Assembly (NCBI RefSeq): GCF_007830055.1
Contig: NZ_VLLE01000006.1
Coordinates: 546,306-610,305 of the forward strand
Reading direction: 5' to 3'
Origin: Lacibacter cauensis
Lineage (GTDB): Bacteria; Bacteroidota; Bacteroidia; Chitinophagales; Chitinophagaceae
DNA: 64,000 bases
Shown here: positions 26,701-35,860 of the stretch, piece after piece
Layout: each line of letters starts with the position of its first letter
Position numbering within the stretch: position 1 is the stretch's first letter
Notes under the pieces: model-generated
What the model was told of the DNA's origin: nothing
The model's database searches: none
Seen by the model: only the letters and a program-made list of their open reading frames with translations
Translations under genes and position numbers: made by a program

Positions 26701-27446
26701 GACTTCATTAACTCCGCTCTGATATAATCATACCGCAGTGCGTCATTAAGAAAGCGGCGCATAAACGCTGCCAGTTGTGGATTAATTGTTGCAAGCAATT
26801 CAAGATCAGCGATACCCATATTATAGGCAGCTTCAATAGCAGCGACGTTATCACCTAACTCAATGATTGTATTTTCCTCGCCAGAGGAACGATCTTCTAC
26901 GAGATCTTTAAAATCATCCAGCAACAAAATTGGCCGGGCAAGCGAATACCAATAAGGAAGGAATTGAGTTATCCATTCATCAGATAGATCAAGATCAACC
27001 AAGGTAAATAAAAAACTATCCGATCGGGCTAAAGCTTTGTGCGTTGTTTCGAAAGTAAAGTAAGAAGATGGTTTACCAGAAAACAAAGCAAACAGGTCTG
27101 CGGCCAGCTTAGGCTGTTTTATTTTATCCTGCAATAAGTTTTTACACCCGTTAAGAAATTCTTCAAAAGAAATCTCCTCGTTTTCATACAACTTCAATTG
27201 ATGAAAACCTTGTTCCATTAAAGAAACATGTCCATCGTTAAGCAAGATATCCAATGGTACTCCACATTTATGAACCAAGTCGAAGATCATGGGAATAGTA
27301 AGGAATCCAAAACCAGAAGAAATATAAATGCGTTTATTATTCCAAAAAAGATTGTTCTCAGGAACCTTCCTTTCATTTGCGAAATAGTTAGCAATTGTAC
27401 TATTTATTCCCAGCTCCAGCTCCAGTTTTCTTGATGTTATAACCAT
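26697..27446 (-). CDS. Unknown protein at the end of the bamD operon
   Basis: I do not recognise a family. From the ATG at 27446 it is about 249 residues; a longer start at 27485 is open but overlaps the previous gene more deeply. The protein is soluble, leucine-rich and acidic, with no signal peptide. It includes FGFLTIPMIFDLVHKCGVPL, KLAADLFALFSGKPSSYFTF and a C-terminal FMRRFLNDALRYDYI. It overlaps the DUF4296 gene by about 47 bp in another frame, suggesting translational coupling at the end of the bamD-rpoZ-coaBC-DUF4835-DUF4296 run. It ends convergently with response regulator 3 at a shared TTAA. Confidence 0.75.
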   Translation of the reverse strand: MVITSRKLELELGINSTIANYFANERKVPENNLFWNNKRIYISSGFGFLTIPMIFDLVHKCGVPLDILLNDGHVSLMEQGFHQLKLYENEEISFEEFLNGCKNLLQDKIKQPKLAADLFALFSGKPSSYFTFETTHKALARSDSFLFTLVDLDLSDEWITQFLPYWYSLARPILLLDDFKDLVEDRSSGEENTIIELGDNVAAIEAAYNMGIADLELLATINPQLAAFMRRFLNDALRYDYIRAELMKS

Positions 27447-27816
27447 TAGGTTTGGGTTTAGTTGTGTCGGCTGAAAGACGCTCACTTTTTCGTGAAAGCT
27501 GTGCAGATACGGAATCGGTGATAATTTTCAACACATCGGGCCGGGTTAAGTAATAATTGTAACTAACCATGAACTGATTTTTAGTTATCCCATGCATCTC
27601 AAAAACCTTTAAGAAGTAAGCTGCGTTGGCATCCGGAATTTTCAAAGCAGTGTCTTTAAAAGAGCGTTCGGTACTTAAGGCATCGGCAATTATTACATCT
27701 TTCAATACTGCCTGAAACTTTTCTTGCGCAATAACATTTTCAGGAACTTTTCCCTTGCCCGAACAAGCATACAAGAGAACGAAGAATGTAAAAACAATGC
27801 CATACTTCATTTTCAT
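27400..27816 (-). CDS. DUF4296 family lipoprotein
   Basis: The 138-residue protein starts with a lipoprotein signal ending LLYACSGKG (Cys at about residue 18). DUF4296-like text follows: VPENVIAQEKFQAVLKDVIIADALS, then a helix pair around KVFEMHGITKNQFMVSYNYYL and a low-complexity tail. DUF4296 proteins are small Bacteroidota lipoproteins of unknown function. It overlaps the DUF4835 gene by 4 bp (ATGA-type), so the two are translationally coupled. Its C-terminal coding end is overlapped by the next gene. Confidence 0.82.
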   Translation of the reverse strand: MKMKYGIVFTFFVLLYACSGKGKVPENVIAQEKFQAVLKDVIIADALSTERSFKDTALKIPDANAAYFLKVFEMHGITKNQFMVSYNYYLTRPDVLKIITDSVSAQLSRKSERLSADTTKPKPNGYNIKKTGAGAGNK

Positions 27817-28736
27817 TTCAACTCCTGTTTATACTTGTTTGAATTTGCAATATCAAGCCGGCTTAGAATTTCAACTACTCTTGTTTTGTCTTGTTGTGAT
27901 GCCTTACGAAAAAGATTTATTAACTCGTCTGCTTTACCCAACATAAAAAACTGAACAACCATCAGGTTGGGGGTTTCTCTGTTTAAGTTATCTAGATAAA
28001 GAAGTGCATTAAGTACCTCATTTCTTGCTGCTGCTTCATCTTCATAAAGTTTATCAAATCCTTTCCTGTAATAAGTATAGTACACATCATGAATCGTTGC
28101 GTACCTGTTATTGATTAAGTTTTCGGTTAACCAATACCTGTTACGATTAGTGCTTTCAAACGACTTCCATCCGGAAATTTTGCTCGCTTCCGGTGCATTG
28201 TTAACAATATTCAATGCCTTTTGAAAGTAAGGATCGCCACCTCGTATAGAAAACGAAGAGTAATCGAAGCCAACAATGATATAAGCATAATACGCCATTA
28301 CTGCAGAAAGATTAGAAGCCATGGGATCTGCTCCCGACACCCTGTTATCATTAAACTCTACAGGCTGCGACTCAACATACTTAAAATCCAGGCTGGCATC
28401 TTTAAAATTAATAATGGGCGAAACGTAAGAGGCTGCGTATACCGGCCTTGCTGCCTGTATTGTAATACTTGCATTGTACACATTCGGCTCGGGCATTGAT
28501 TCCAGGTTAATTAAAAACTGGCAATTTATTTTTTCAGTTGATTTAAAATTATCCTGTGACCATTTACGGTTATTCAAAAAATTGGTGAGGACAGTTTCAA
28601 GCGTACGGAAAATTTTCCGATCGACAGTAGATGGTATTTGATTATCGATTACACGAACTCTTGCATTAAGTTCCTGAGCCTGCAAACAAAAAACAAAGCA
28701 ATTACAGACAATTGCAGCAAGCAGTTTTTTAAACAT
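27813..28736 (-). CDS. DUF4835 family protein (PorD-like, T9SS-associated)
   Basis: The 307-residue protein begins with a signal peptide ending CLQAQELNA. DUF4835 segments follow: ARVRVIDNQI, KIFRTLETVLTNFLNNRKW, CQFLINLESMP, YYAYIIVGFDYSSFS and RYWLTENLINNRYATIHDVYY. The family is known in Porphyromonas as PorD, a protein linked to type IX secretion, and is predicted periplasmic or outer-membrane associated. Its place after coaBC in the bamD-rpoZ-coaBC cluster is typical of Bacteroidota. The start overlaps the coaBC end by 8 bp. The PorD link is from family knowledge, not from residues seen here. Confidence 0.85.
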   Translation of the reverse strand: MFKKLLAAIVCNCFVFCLQAQELNARVRVIDNQIPSTVDRKIFRTLETVLTNFLNNRKWSQDNFKSTEKINCQFLINLESMPEPNVYNASITIQAARPVYAASYVSPIINFKDASLDFKYVESQPVEFNDNRVSGADPMASNLSAVMAYYAYIIVGFDYSSFSIRGGDPYFQKALNIVNNAPEASKISGWKSFESTNRNRYWLTENLINNRYATIHDVYYTYYRKGFDKLYEDEAAARNEVLNALLYLDNLNRETPNLMVVQFFMLGKADELINLFRKASQQDKTRVVEILSRLDIANSNKYKQELK

Positions 28737-29928
28737 GTATCAAGTGTTTAATGGTATCAACAATATCTTTTGCCACTTCCCTTTTACTCTTTACAGGAAA
28801 CGTATATTCTTGCTTATTCTTATCGAAAATGGTGATTTTATTTGTGTCTTTACCAAACCCGGCGCCTTGATCGTTTAAAGAATTTAGTACAATCATATCA
28901 GCATTTTTTGCTTCGAGCTTTTGCAAAGCATATGCTTTTTCGTTTTGGGTTTCTAATGCAAAACCAACAAGCAACTGCTCTTTGGTTTTAAGTGCTCCTA
29001 ATGATGCAAGAATATCTTTTGTTCGTTTTAATTCAACATGCAAATTGCCATCAGCTTTCTTTATTTTCTCATCGGCTGTAACAACAGGTGTATAATCTGC
29101 AACAGCAGCTGACATTACAGCTATTTGACAGGATGAAAACATGGTTGCACAAGCATTGAACATCTCCTCGGCACTAGTAACTCTTGTAACATGAATATTT
29201 GCAGTTTGCACAGTCTGGGCAGACGGACCCAGAACAAGCTCAACCAATGCACCTCGCTTAGCAAACTCTTCTGCCAAGGCTATACCCATTTTACCACTGG
29301 AATGATTACCAATAAAACGCACGGGATCAATAGCCTCATAAGTAGGACCTGCAGTAATTAATACCCTACTGCCAGAGAAGTCTGCTTGTTCAAAAAAAAA
29401 CTGCTGTATATACTGCAGGATGTTGGCAGGTTCGGCCATTCGGCCTTCTCCAATTAAACCACTTGCAAGTTCACCTGCGTCAACAGGAATAATTTTATTT
29501 CCAAAAGATTCTAATGACTTTAGATTATTTTTTGTTGCCGGATGCTTCCACATATCTTCATCCATTGCCGGTGCAACAATAACAGGGCATGTGGCTGAAA
29601 GATATACCGCAAGCATTAAGTTATCGCACATACCAGCAGCCATCTTTGCCAGCGTATTACAACTTAAAGGGGCTATTACCATTAAATCGGCCCATCGGCC
29701 AAGTTCAACATGGTTTGCCCAGCTATCATCTTCAAACAGATCCGCAACAACTTTGTTTTTCGATAAGGTGGAAAGCACCAATGGCGAAACGAAATCCTTG
29801 GCTGCAGGTGTAATTACCACTTTCACATCAGCACCTTCTCTTACCAAAAGACGGACGAGAAGAATTGATTTATAGGCTGCAATACTCCCACTTATACCCA
29901 ATACTATTTTCTTGCCGACTAAACTCAT
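28729..29928 (-). CDS. coaBC: Bifunctional phosphopantothenoylcysteine decarboxylase/synthetase
   Basis: I start at the ATG at 29928, where the family begins MSLVGKKIVLGISGSIAAYK, giving 399 residues; an earlier in-frame ATG at 29973 adds nothing conserved. The N-terminal flavoprotein domain (CoaC) shows GISGSIAAYKS, LVIAPLSCNTLAKMAAGMCDNL with its Asn, and VIVAPAMDEDMW. The C-terminal synthetase (CoaB) starts near 185 with VLITAGPTYEAIDPVRFIGNHSSGKMG and includes a Lys-rich KIKKADG segment. The enzyme makes phosphopantetheine for CoA. The gene sits between rpoZ and DUF4835. Confidence 0.96.
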   Translation of the reverse strand: MSLVGKKIVLGISGSIAAYKSILLVRLLVREGADVKVVITPAAKDFVSPLVLSTLSKNKVVADLFEDDSWANHVELGRWADLMVIAPLSCNTLAKMAAGMCDNLMLAVYLSATCPVIVAPAMDEDMWKHPATKNNLKSLESFGNKIIPVDAGELASGLIGEGRMAEPANILQYIQQFFFEQADFSGSRVLITAGPTYEAIDPVRFIGNHSSGKMGIALAEEFAKRGALVELVLGPSAQTVQTANIHVTRVTSAEEMFNACATMFSSCQIAVMSAAVADYTPVVTADEKIKKADGNLHVELKRTKDILASLGALKTKEQLLVGFALETQNEKAYALQKLEAKNADMIVLNSLNDQGAGFGKDTNKITIFDKNKQEYTFPVKSKREVAKDIVDTIKHLIHV

Positions 29929-30021
29929 TTGTTGTTGAAAATAGAGTAAAATGTTCAATTTAAAAAACAGCAATGGCGGTCATATACACGACCGCCACTA
30001 CCAAAATTTTATCTTTTTGTA

Positions 30022-30363
30022 TTAAGAGAATAAATCATTCTCTGCTCTGCGATGATATACCTTATCATCCACAAACTCCTGTGTAGCCAATAAAGCTGGA
30101 TTGGGCATTCTCTCGTATGCCTTAGAAATTTCAATTTGCTCTTTGTTTTCATGAATTTCTTCCAGGCTATCGGTATGACTCGCAAACTCTTCCAGCTTGT
30201 TATGTAATTCTTCTTTCAAAGAAATATTAATCTGGTTTGCACGCTTGGCAATAACAGCAATAGACTCGTACAAGTTGCCTGTTTTAGCCTTTAAGTCAGC
30301 CACATTCTTTGTTTCTACAACATTGCTTGTGTTAGCGCTAACTTTTCGTATTAGTCTGCTCAT
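30022..30363 (-). CDS. rpoZ: RNA polymerase omega/Rpb6-like subunit
   Basis: The 113-residue protein carries the omega/Rpb6 core in the form usual for Bacteroidota: KTGNLYESIAVIAKRANQIN (about residues 27-46), followed by a Glu-rich helix and a C-terminal YERMPNPALLATQEFVDDKVY. Omega helps assemble and stabilise RNA polymerase. Its start lies inside the end of bamD (26-bp overlap), so translation is probably coupled. coaBC follows 93 bp downstream. Confidence 0.9.
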   Translation of the reverse strand: MSRLIRKVSANTSNVVETKNVADLKAKTGNLYESIAVIAKRANQINISLKEELHNKLEEFASHTDSLEEIHENKEQIEISKAYERMPNPALLATQEFVDDKVYHRRAENDLFS

Positions 30364-31168
30364 TTTTATTTGATTTTATATTGTTTGATGATTGAATAAA
30401 ATACTTTTCAGCATCTTTTGTAAGCTTACTTTCAGGAAAACGATCAACAAAATCGTAATACTCATCAACTACTTTCTGAAAGCGTTCTTTTTGTTTTTCC
30501 TCAACACTCATTTGAGCATACTGGAAATATGCTTTAATGATCATCAGCTTATATTCATCAGCCCGCTTAGACTCAGGATAATTATTCAGCAGATTGGTGA
30601 ATGTTATTGCAGCAGCCCTGTACGAAGAGACATTGTAGTATAATTCCGCACTTTTATATTCCTTCAATTCAAGCTTTGCGTAACACTCCTCAATAATTTT
30701 CTTGGCTTCTTCGCCTTTAGGTGAATCAGGATAATTATTCAAATGTGCACGCATTGCCCCAATTGCCTTTTCTGTAGCAGTTTGCTCCAGCTCTACACGT
30801 GGCGATTGTTTGTAATAACAATATGCCCGCATATAATCAACTTCAGCAGCTCTTGAACTTTTTGGGAATACTTCCAGAAAACCTTTGTAAAGATTTTCTG
30901 CACTCATGTAATCCCGCTGGTTAAAAGCACAATAAGCATACTTATAATAAAGATCTTCAAAACGGGGATCATTTCTCAGCAGTGGAAACAGATCTTCATA
31001 AATAACCTGTGCTTTACTAAACTTTTTGTTGGCATAATACTGCTCTGCCATACCCAGTTTATATTCCACATCTTTACTCTTCAGGATTTTTGTAATTGTT
31101 TTTTTATTACATCCTGCAAGAGAACCTACAACGATTACCAGAAATAAAAGACGAATGATCAAATTCAT
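30338..31168 (-). CDS. bamD: Outer-membrane assembly lipoprotein BamD
   Basis: The ATG at 31168 yields 276 residues beginning with a lipoprotein signal that ends VVGSLAGCNKK. Five TPR-like helix pairs follow, including AEQYYANKKFSKAQVIYEDLF, YMSAENLYKGFLEVFPKS and YRAAAITFTNLLNNYPESK, with RADEYKLMIIKAYFQYA. BamD is the essential accessory lipoprotein of the BAM complex that inserts beta-barrels, here potentially including SprA and OmpA. The tail is Asn/Lys-rich. It is first in a six-gene overlapping run. Confidence 0.93.
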   Translation of the reverse strand: MNLIIRLLFLVIVVGSLAGCNKKTITKILKSKDVEYKLGMAEQYYANKKFSKAQVIYEDLFPLLRNDPRFEDLYYKYAYCAFNQRDYMSAENLYKGFLEVFPKSSRAAEVDYMRAYCYYKQSPRVELEQTATEKAIGAMRAHLNNYPDSPKGEEAKKIIEECYAKLELKEYKSAELYYNVSSYRAAAITFTNLLNNYPESKRADEYKLMIIKAYFQYAQMSVEEKQKERFQKVVDEYYDFVDRFPESKLTKDAEKYFIQSSNNIKSNKNEQTNTKS

Positions 31169-31178
31169 AAAAGCCAGC

Positions 31179-31186
31179 AAAGTTAA
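31179..31186 (-). promoter_or_regulatory. Candidate -7 element for the bamD operon
   Basis: On the minus strand TAACTTTG fits TAnnTTTG and ends 11 bp before the bamD ATG, which would give a very short leader. No -33 box is obvious. Confidence 0.4.
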
Positions 31187-31252
31187 GATTTTCGGGCAAA
31201 TTAGGCCTAACCTTTTTCTGAATCAGAAAACAGCGGTTAATCTTTTCATAAA

Positions 31253-31282
31253 GAAAAAGCCCTCCGGGAGAACCGAAGGGCT
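31253..31282 (-). terminator. Terminator after the OmpA-family gene
   Basis: On the minus strand AGCCCT plus CCG pair with CGG plus AGGGCT around a short loop with one mismatch, followed by TTTTTCTTT. It lies 24 bp after the stop at 31306. Confidence 0.8.
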
Positions 31283-31305
31283 ATATAAGCAATTAGTCTG
31301 TACGA

Positions 31306-33000
31306 TTATTTCTTTTCAGCACGGAGCTCAACTACTGAAGGATCACCTTCGTGGCAGTCATACTGTGCTACTACACGATCAGCGCTGATACCTTGTACTT
31401 CAACCAGGTACTTAACGATCGCATCCACACGCTTCTGACCTAAAGCCTGACCAGATTTGCTCTTAGCAGCGCTACCGCAAACGATCAACTTACACTCAGG
31501 ATTGCCACGGAGAGAAGAAGCTACGCTACCGCAAAGAGCTTTCGCTTCAGCACTCAGGCTGCTAGCATTACCACCGAAGTTGATGCTTGGTAAATCTACT
31601 AAGTTACAAGCTGGAGGAGCTGGTTGGATATTTTTGCAGCACTCAGGATCCGGACACTTACCAACACCATCAGCATCTACAGGCTGGCACTGAGTTGGAG
31701 TGATGAGTTCTTTATCCTTACAATCAGGAACACCGTCACCATCTGTATCACGAGCTACACCATGTGTATCAACAGGGCAACCTGCAGGAGTGTTAGGCTC
31801 GTTATCGAACTGATCTGTAACACCATCACCATCAGCATCATCCAAAACAGGTTTTGGCATTTTCATGTGGCGAGGAGCGTTTAATTCGTTGTAAGCATAA
31901 TCCAAAGGATTTAACCACCAGAGAGGCTCAACTGACTTAGCACCGAGGCTGTAATTAAAGTTGATATTTGTGTAATGCCAAGTGTCGAAGTCACGAGTAA
32001 GAGCAGCATCGCCTGCAGCCCACTCTTGCCAACGCTGGCCATCAAGTAAATCGTCTTTCGTAGTGGTAAATACTTCTTCAACACCAATGCTGAAACGCTT
32101 ACCAACTTTGAAAGCTAAACCTGCACCAACTTGAGCTACAGGCTTGAAAGTCATATCGAACAACTTAGGACGACGTAATTGGTGACCATCTGCTTTACTT
32201 TCGTAAGTATTGTCCATACCAGCTTTCAAATCACGGAGAATTTGTCTTCTGTTTTTGAAAGAAGATCCATAAGTCGCTGCAACTGTATTGAACAAAGATT
32301 CATAAGAAGCACCGCTTGCATTTAAAGCATTCACTTTTGTTTCGTAAATCATACCACCGATGCCAGCTAAGCCATAAATAACAAAATTAGTTTTTGACTT
32401 GTGGAAACGGATATTATTAAGAGTTACGATACCCTGTAAAGCTAATTGATGAGAAACTGTACGATAGTTATAGTAAGCTGCATCCAAAATGTTATCGGTC
32501 ATAGGAACATACAAACTGTTGCGCTGTAATTCCTTTGAACTTACTTGATAAAGTTGACCAGCTTGACCACCAGGCAAACCTGGAGTTGTGCTACCACGTC
32601 TGATGTTTTGAGGAGCATCGTAGTATGGTCCGAAAGCAGGGTTCTTAGCATAGTTATAAGCAGGAGTAAAGTTCATACCTTTTGCGATACCGCCGATATA
32701 CTGTACTCGAGCTGAGAAAATATAACCGAAAGCCTTTCTTACGTGTGCACCCCAACCAATTTGAGGAATCTTAGCATACACATCGCCAGAGATTAATGAG
32801 TTACCAACGCTTAAACCGATTTCCCACTGATTACGTGGTTTTGCAGGGAATGCGTTTTGATTTTGTAAAAACTCGCTGTGTTGAGCTTGTCCTTTTTTAG
32901 GAATCAGAGAGGAGTCTTTCCAGTCGTAGCTTTGAGCAGAGACGTTTGTTAAAAAGAAACATAGGGCCCCCAGTAAAAGGGTGTACTTTTTGCTTGCCAT
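31306..33000 (-). CDS. OmpA family outer-membrane protein with TSP3-type calcium-binding repeats
   Basis: The ATG at 33000 gives about 564 residues beginning with a signal peptide ending FFLTNVSAQSYDW; a longer start at 33057 lacks signal character. The N-terminal half is a porin-like beta-barrel (IGLSVGNSLISGDVYAKIP, FSARVQYIGG, QVGAGLAFKVGKRFSIGVEE). Aspartate-rich TSP3 repeats follow, DADGDGVTDQFDNEPNTPAG and DTDGDGVPDCKD (about 385-430). The C-terminal OmpA peptidoglycan-binding domain has LPSINFGGNASSLS and QALGQKRVDAIVKYLVEVQG. It should anchor outer membrane to cell wall. A near-consensus promoter precedes it, consistent with an abundant protein. Confidence 0.93.
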   Translation of the reverse strand: MASKKYTLLLGALCFFLTNVSAQSYDWKDSSLIPKKGQAQHSEFLQNQNAFPAKPRNQWEIGLSVGNSLISGDVYAKIPQIGWGAHVRKAFGYIFSARVQYIGGIAKGMNFTPAYNYAKNPAFGPYYDAPQNIRRGSTTPGLPGGQAGQLYQVSSKELQRNSLYVPMTDNILDAAYYNYRTVSHQLALQGIVTLNNIRFHKSKTNFVIYGLAGIGGMIYETKVNALNASGASYESLFNTVAATYGSSFKNRRQILRDLKAGMDNTYESKADGHQLRRPKLFDMTFKPVAQVGAGLAFKVGKRFSIGVEEVFTTTKDDLLDGQRWQEWAAGDAALTRDFDTWHYTNINFNYSLGAKSVEPLWWLNPLDYAYNELNAPRHMKMPKPVLDDADGDGVTDQFDNEPNTPAGCPVDTHGVARDTDGDGVPDCKDKELITPTQCQPVDADGVGKCPDPECCKNIQPAPPACNLVDLPSINFGGNASSLSAEAKALCGSVASSLRGNPECKLIVCGSAAKSKSGQALGQKRVDAIVKYLVEVQGISADRVVAQYDCHEGDPSVVELRAEKK

Positions 33001-33041
33001 AGTTGTTGTAATTAAGTTTCGAAAATTCCTGATGATTAGTG

Positions 33042-33072
33042 CAAAAATAGAGATCACAGCTTAAAAAGCAAA
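33042..33072 (-). promoter_or_regulatory. Consensus Bacteroidota promoter of the OmpA-family gene
   Basis: On the minus strand TTTG, exactly 19 bp, then TATTTTTG. Both halves match the TTTG-N19-TAnnTTTG promoter. The predicted transcription start is near 33035, giving a leader of about 35 nt. Confidence 0.8.
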
Positions 33073-33183
33073 TTTTTTGCAATTTATTTACAATCAGTTA
33101 GTCGTATATGACCGTTTTCTATAAAGAACCGCTGCTTGCCACGGATTTTTACAGAAAAAAAGGCAATTACCGTAATTTGCCGC

Positions 33184-34158
33184 ATGATGAATACGACTTC
33201 TTCCATTCAGCTTCTGATAAAGGACGAACTAAACACTTTTGAAGACAGGTTCCGGCAGGCGGTAAAAAGCAGGGTTTCGCTGCTCGACCGTATTATGCAG
33301 TACATCATCAGACGCAAGGGCAAGCAAGTTCGCCCCATGTTTGTTTTTTTGAGTGCCAAATTGTTTGGACCGGTTACTGAGAACACCCACCGTGCGGCTG
33401 CCCTGGTAGAATTATTGCATACCGCTACCCTTGTGCACGACGATGTTGTGGACGAATCGATGGAAAGACGAGGTTTTTTTTCGATTAATGCCCTCTGGAA
33501 AAATAAGGTGGCGGTTCTGGTTGGAGATTATCTTTTGTCGAAAGGACTGTTACTTTCTCTGAAAAATAACGACTTTAATACCCTTAAAATCCTGTCTGAA
33601 GCGGTTGAAAAAATGAGTGAGGGCGAATTATTACAGATTGAAAAAACAAGAAAACTTAATCTTAGGGAAGACGTTTACTTTGAAATTATTACCAACAAAA
33701 CTGCTTCTCTTTTAGCTTCTGCCTGTGCTGCCGGCGCATGGTCAACTACAGCAGACGAATACAAGACAGAGCAAATGAGGCTTTTTGGGGAAAAAGCAGG
33801 CATTGCTTTTCAAATTAAAGACGATTTGTTTGACTACGGAAGTGCATCCATCGGTAAGCCGACAGGTAACGACATTAAGGAAAAAAAACTGACTCTGCCC
33901 TTGATCTACACATTAAACAATGTTGATGCTGCTAAGAAAAAGGAGCTGATTTACCTGCTAAAAAACGATAACCGGCAAAAGAAAAATATTCAATACATCA
34001 TTGACGAAGTGGTTAAGGCAGGAGGCATAGATTATGCAGAAAAGACCATGTTTCGGTACAGAGATGAAGCCATTGCCTTACTGCAACAGTTCCCTCAAAA
34101 CGAAATAAGAGATGGATTAGAAGCACTCGTCCGCTATACAACCGATAGAAAATACTAG
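33184..34158 (+). CDS. Trans-type polyprenyl diphosphate synthase
   Basis: The start at 33184 (ATG ATG) gives 324 residues; upstream codons are unlike the family. The first Asp-rich motif LVHDDVVDESMERRG and the second FQIKDDLFDYG are intact, with GKQVRPMFVFLSAKLF at the substrate Lys/Arg site and LTLPLIYTL near the end. Such enzymes add isopentenyl units to make long-chain (about C30-C45) diphosphates; an octaprenyl-type product for menaquinone is likely given the futalosine genes. recJ starts 1 bp after its stop, so the two are co-transcribed. Confidence 0.93.
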   Translation: MMNTTSSIQLLIKDELNTFEDRFRQAVKSRVSLLDRIMQYIIRRKGKQVRPMFVFLSAKLFGPVTENTHRAAALVELLHTATLVHDDVVDESMERRGFFSINALWKNKVAVLVGDYLLSKGLLLSLKNNDFNTLKILSEAVEKMSEGELLQIEKTRKLNLREDVYFEIITNKTASLLASACAAGAWSTTADEYKTEQMRLFGEKAGIAFQIKDDLFDYGSASIGKPTGNDIKEKKLTLPLIYTLNNVDAAKKKELIYLLKNDNRQKKNIQYIIDEVVKAGGIDYAEKTMFRYRDEAIALLQQFPQNEIRDGLEALVRYTTDRKY

Positions 34159-34159
34159 T

Positions 34160-35860
34160 ATGCAGAAAAGATGGACTTTTTTACCTGATAACCCAAAAGG
34201 CACCGATATTTTAGAGAAAGAACTAAAAGTCCACCCGGTTATCTGCAGAATTCTTGCTCAGCGGGGAATAGACTCGTTTGCAAAAGCAAAAGATTTTTTC
34301 AGGCCACAATTAAACGATCTGCATAGCCCATGGCTTATGAAAGATATGGATAGAGCTGTGGCACGAATTGCAAAAGCTATTACAGCTTCTGAAAAAATAC
34401 TGGTCTTTGGCGATTATGATGTTGATGGCACAACAAGTGTAGCATGCATGTATCAATTCCTGTGTCAAATTCATCCAAAATCACTGCTCGACTTTTATAT
34501 TCCACACCGTTACCGTGAAGGATATGGCGTGTCGAAACAAGGAATTGACTTTGCCAAAAGCAATAATTTTACGCTCATTGTATCGCTCGACTGCGGCATA
34601 AAATCTGTTGACCTGATTGCTTATGCAAAAGAACTCGGTATTGATTTCATTGTTTGCGATCACCACTTACCCGATGCAACAGTACCCGATGCAGCAGCTA
34701 TTCTCAATCCCAAACAAACAGATTGCCTATACCCTTACAAAGAACTTTGTGGTTGTGGAGTTGGTTTTAAATTAATTACTGCACTTGCAGAAAAATATCA
34801 GCTTCCCGATGAAAAAATATACTGTTACCTCGATCTTGTTGCAACAGCAATTGCGGCCGACATTGTGCCGATTACAGGCGAAAACCGTGTACTTGCGTTT
34901 CATGGTTTGAAGCGTGTTAACAGCAACCCTTCCTATGGTATAAAAGCGTTGATGCATTTAAGTGATGTGCGAACTGAGATGCACATCAACAACCTCGTTT
35001 TCATTATTGCCCCGAGAGTAAATGCTGCAGGTCGCATGGACGATGCAAAAAAAGCTGTAGAGATGTTTGTTGCCGACTCGTTTGAACAGGCACTAACCTA
35101 CGCAGAAATGCTGCATGCAGATAATGATGACCGGAAGGAAGCCGATATGTCAATAACCGAGGAGGCCCTGCATATCATTAACAGCAATGAAAAACTGAAA
35201 ACAAAGAAAACAACAGTGCTTTATCAGCCGCACTGGCATAAAGGGGTTGTAGGTATTGTTGCATCCCGTTTGACTGAACACTATTATCGCCCCACTATTG
35301 TATTAACAAAAAGTGGGGATTATGCCGCCGGCAGTGCCCGAAGTGTAAACGGATTTAATTTATATGAAGCCATTCATGCATGCAAGGAACACTTGCTCGG
35401 ATACGGAGGACACTTTGCCGCCGCTGGCCTTACCCTTCTTCCCGAAAATATTGAGGCATTTGCTGCAGCCTTTGAAAAAACAGTAAGCGAAACAATTAAA
35501 GATGATCAGCTGACACCTGAAATAATCATTGACAGCGAATTAAATTTTTCTGATATAAAACAGCCTTTCTTCAACATCATTAAACAAATGGAACCATTTG
35601 GTCCGGAGAATATGCGACCAGTTTTTGTATCGAAAAAAGTAACAGACACCGGCTTCAGCAAAATTGTAAAAGAGCAACATATCCGTTTTGTAGTAAAACA
35701 AAACGATACAGTTTTAACAGGAATTAGCTTCAGATGCGCTCATTTATTTCCTATTTTACAAAGCGGACCAGTTGATATTGCCTACACGATTGACGAAAAC
35801 GAATGGAATGGCTCAACAAGTCTGCAATTAAAAGTTATTGATATAAGACCTTCCAGTTGA
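34160..35860 (+). CDS. recJ: Single-stranded-DNA-specific exonuclease RecJ
   Basis: The 566-residue protein is a full RecJ. DHH-domain motifs include ILVFGDYDVDGTTSVACMYQ, LIVSLDCGIKSVDLI, VCDHHLPDATVPDAAAILNP and CGCGVGFKLITALAE. The DHHA1 domain has GVVGIVASRLTEHYYRPTIV, AGSARSVNGFNLYEAI and LGYGGHFAAAGLTL, and a C-terminal OB-like region follows. RecJ degrades single-stranded DNA 5' to 3' in repair and recombination. The ATG at 34160 follows the polyprenyl synthase stop, and its TGA overlaps the next start. Confidence 0.97.
   Translation: MQKRWTFLPDNPKGTDILEKELKVHPVICRILAQRGIDSFAKAKDFFRPQLNDLHSPWLMKDMDRAVARIAKAITASEKILVFGDYDVDGTTSVACMYQFLCQIHPKSLLDFYIPHRYREGYGVSKQGIDFAKSNNFTLIVSLDCGIKSVDLIAYAKELGIDFIVCDHHLPDATVPDAAAILNPKQTDCLYPYKELCGCGVGFKLITALAEKYQLPDEKIYCYLDLVATAIAADIVPITGENRVLAFHGLKRVNSNPSYGIKALMHLSDVRTEMHINNLVFIIAPRVNAAGRMDDAKKAVEMFVADSFEQALTYAEMLHADNDDRKEADMSITEEALHIINSNEKLKTKKTTVLYQPHWHKGVVGIVASRLTEHYYRPTIVLTKSGDYAAGSARSVNGFNLYEAIHACKEHLLGYGGHFAAAGLTLLPENIEAFAAAFEKTVSETIKDDQLTPEIIIDSELNFSDIKQPFFNIIKQMEPFGPENMRPVFVSKKVTDTGFSKIVKEQHIRFVVKQNDTVLTGISFRCAHLFPILQSGPVDIAYTIDENEWNGSTSLQLKVIDIRPSS

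Noticed and set aside
31700..31850. Repeated Asp/Gly codons that look like a DNA repeat in the OmpA gene
   Set aside because: They are TSP3 calcium-binding protein repeats and not a separate DNA element.
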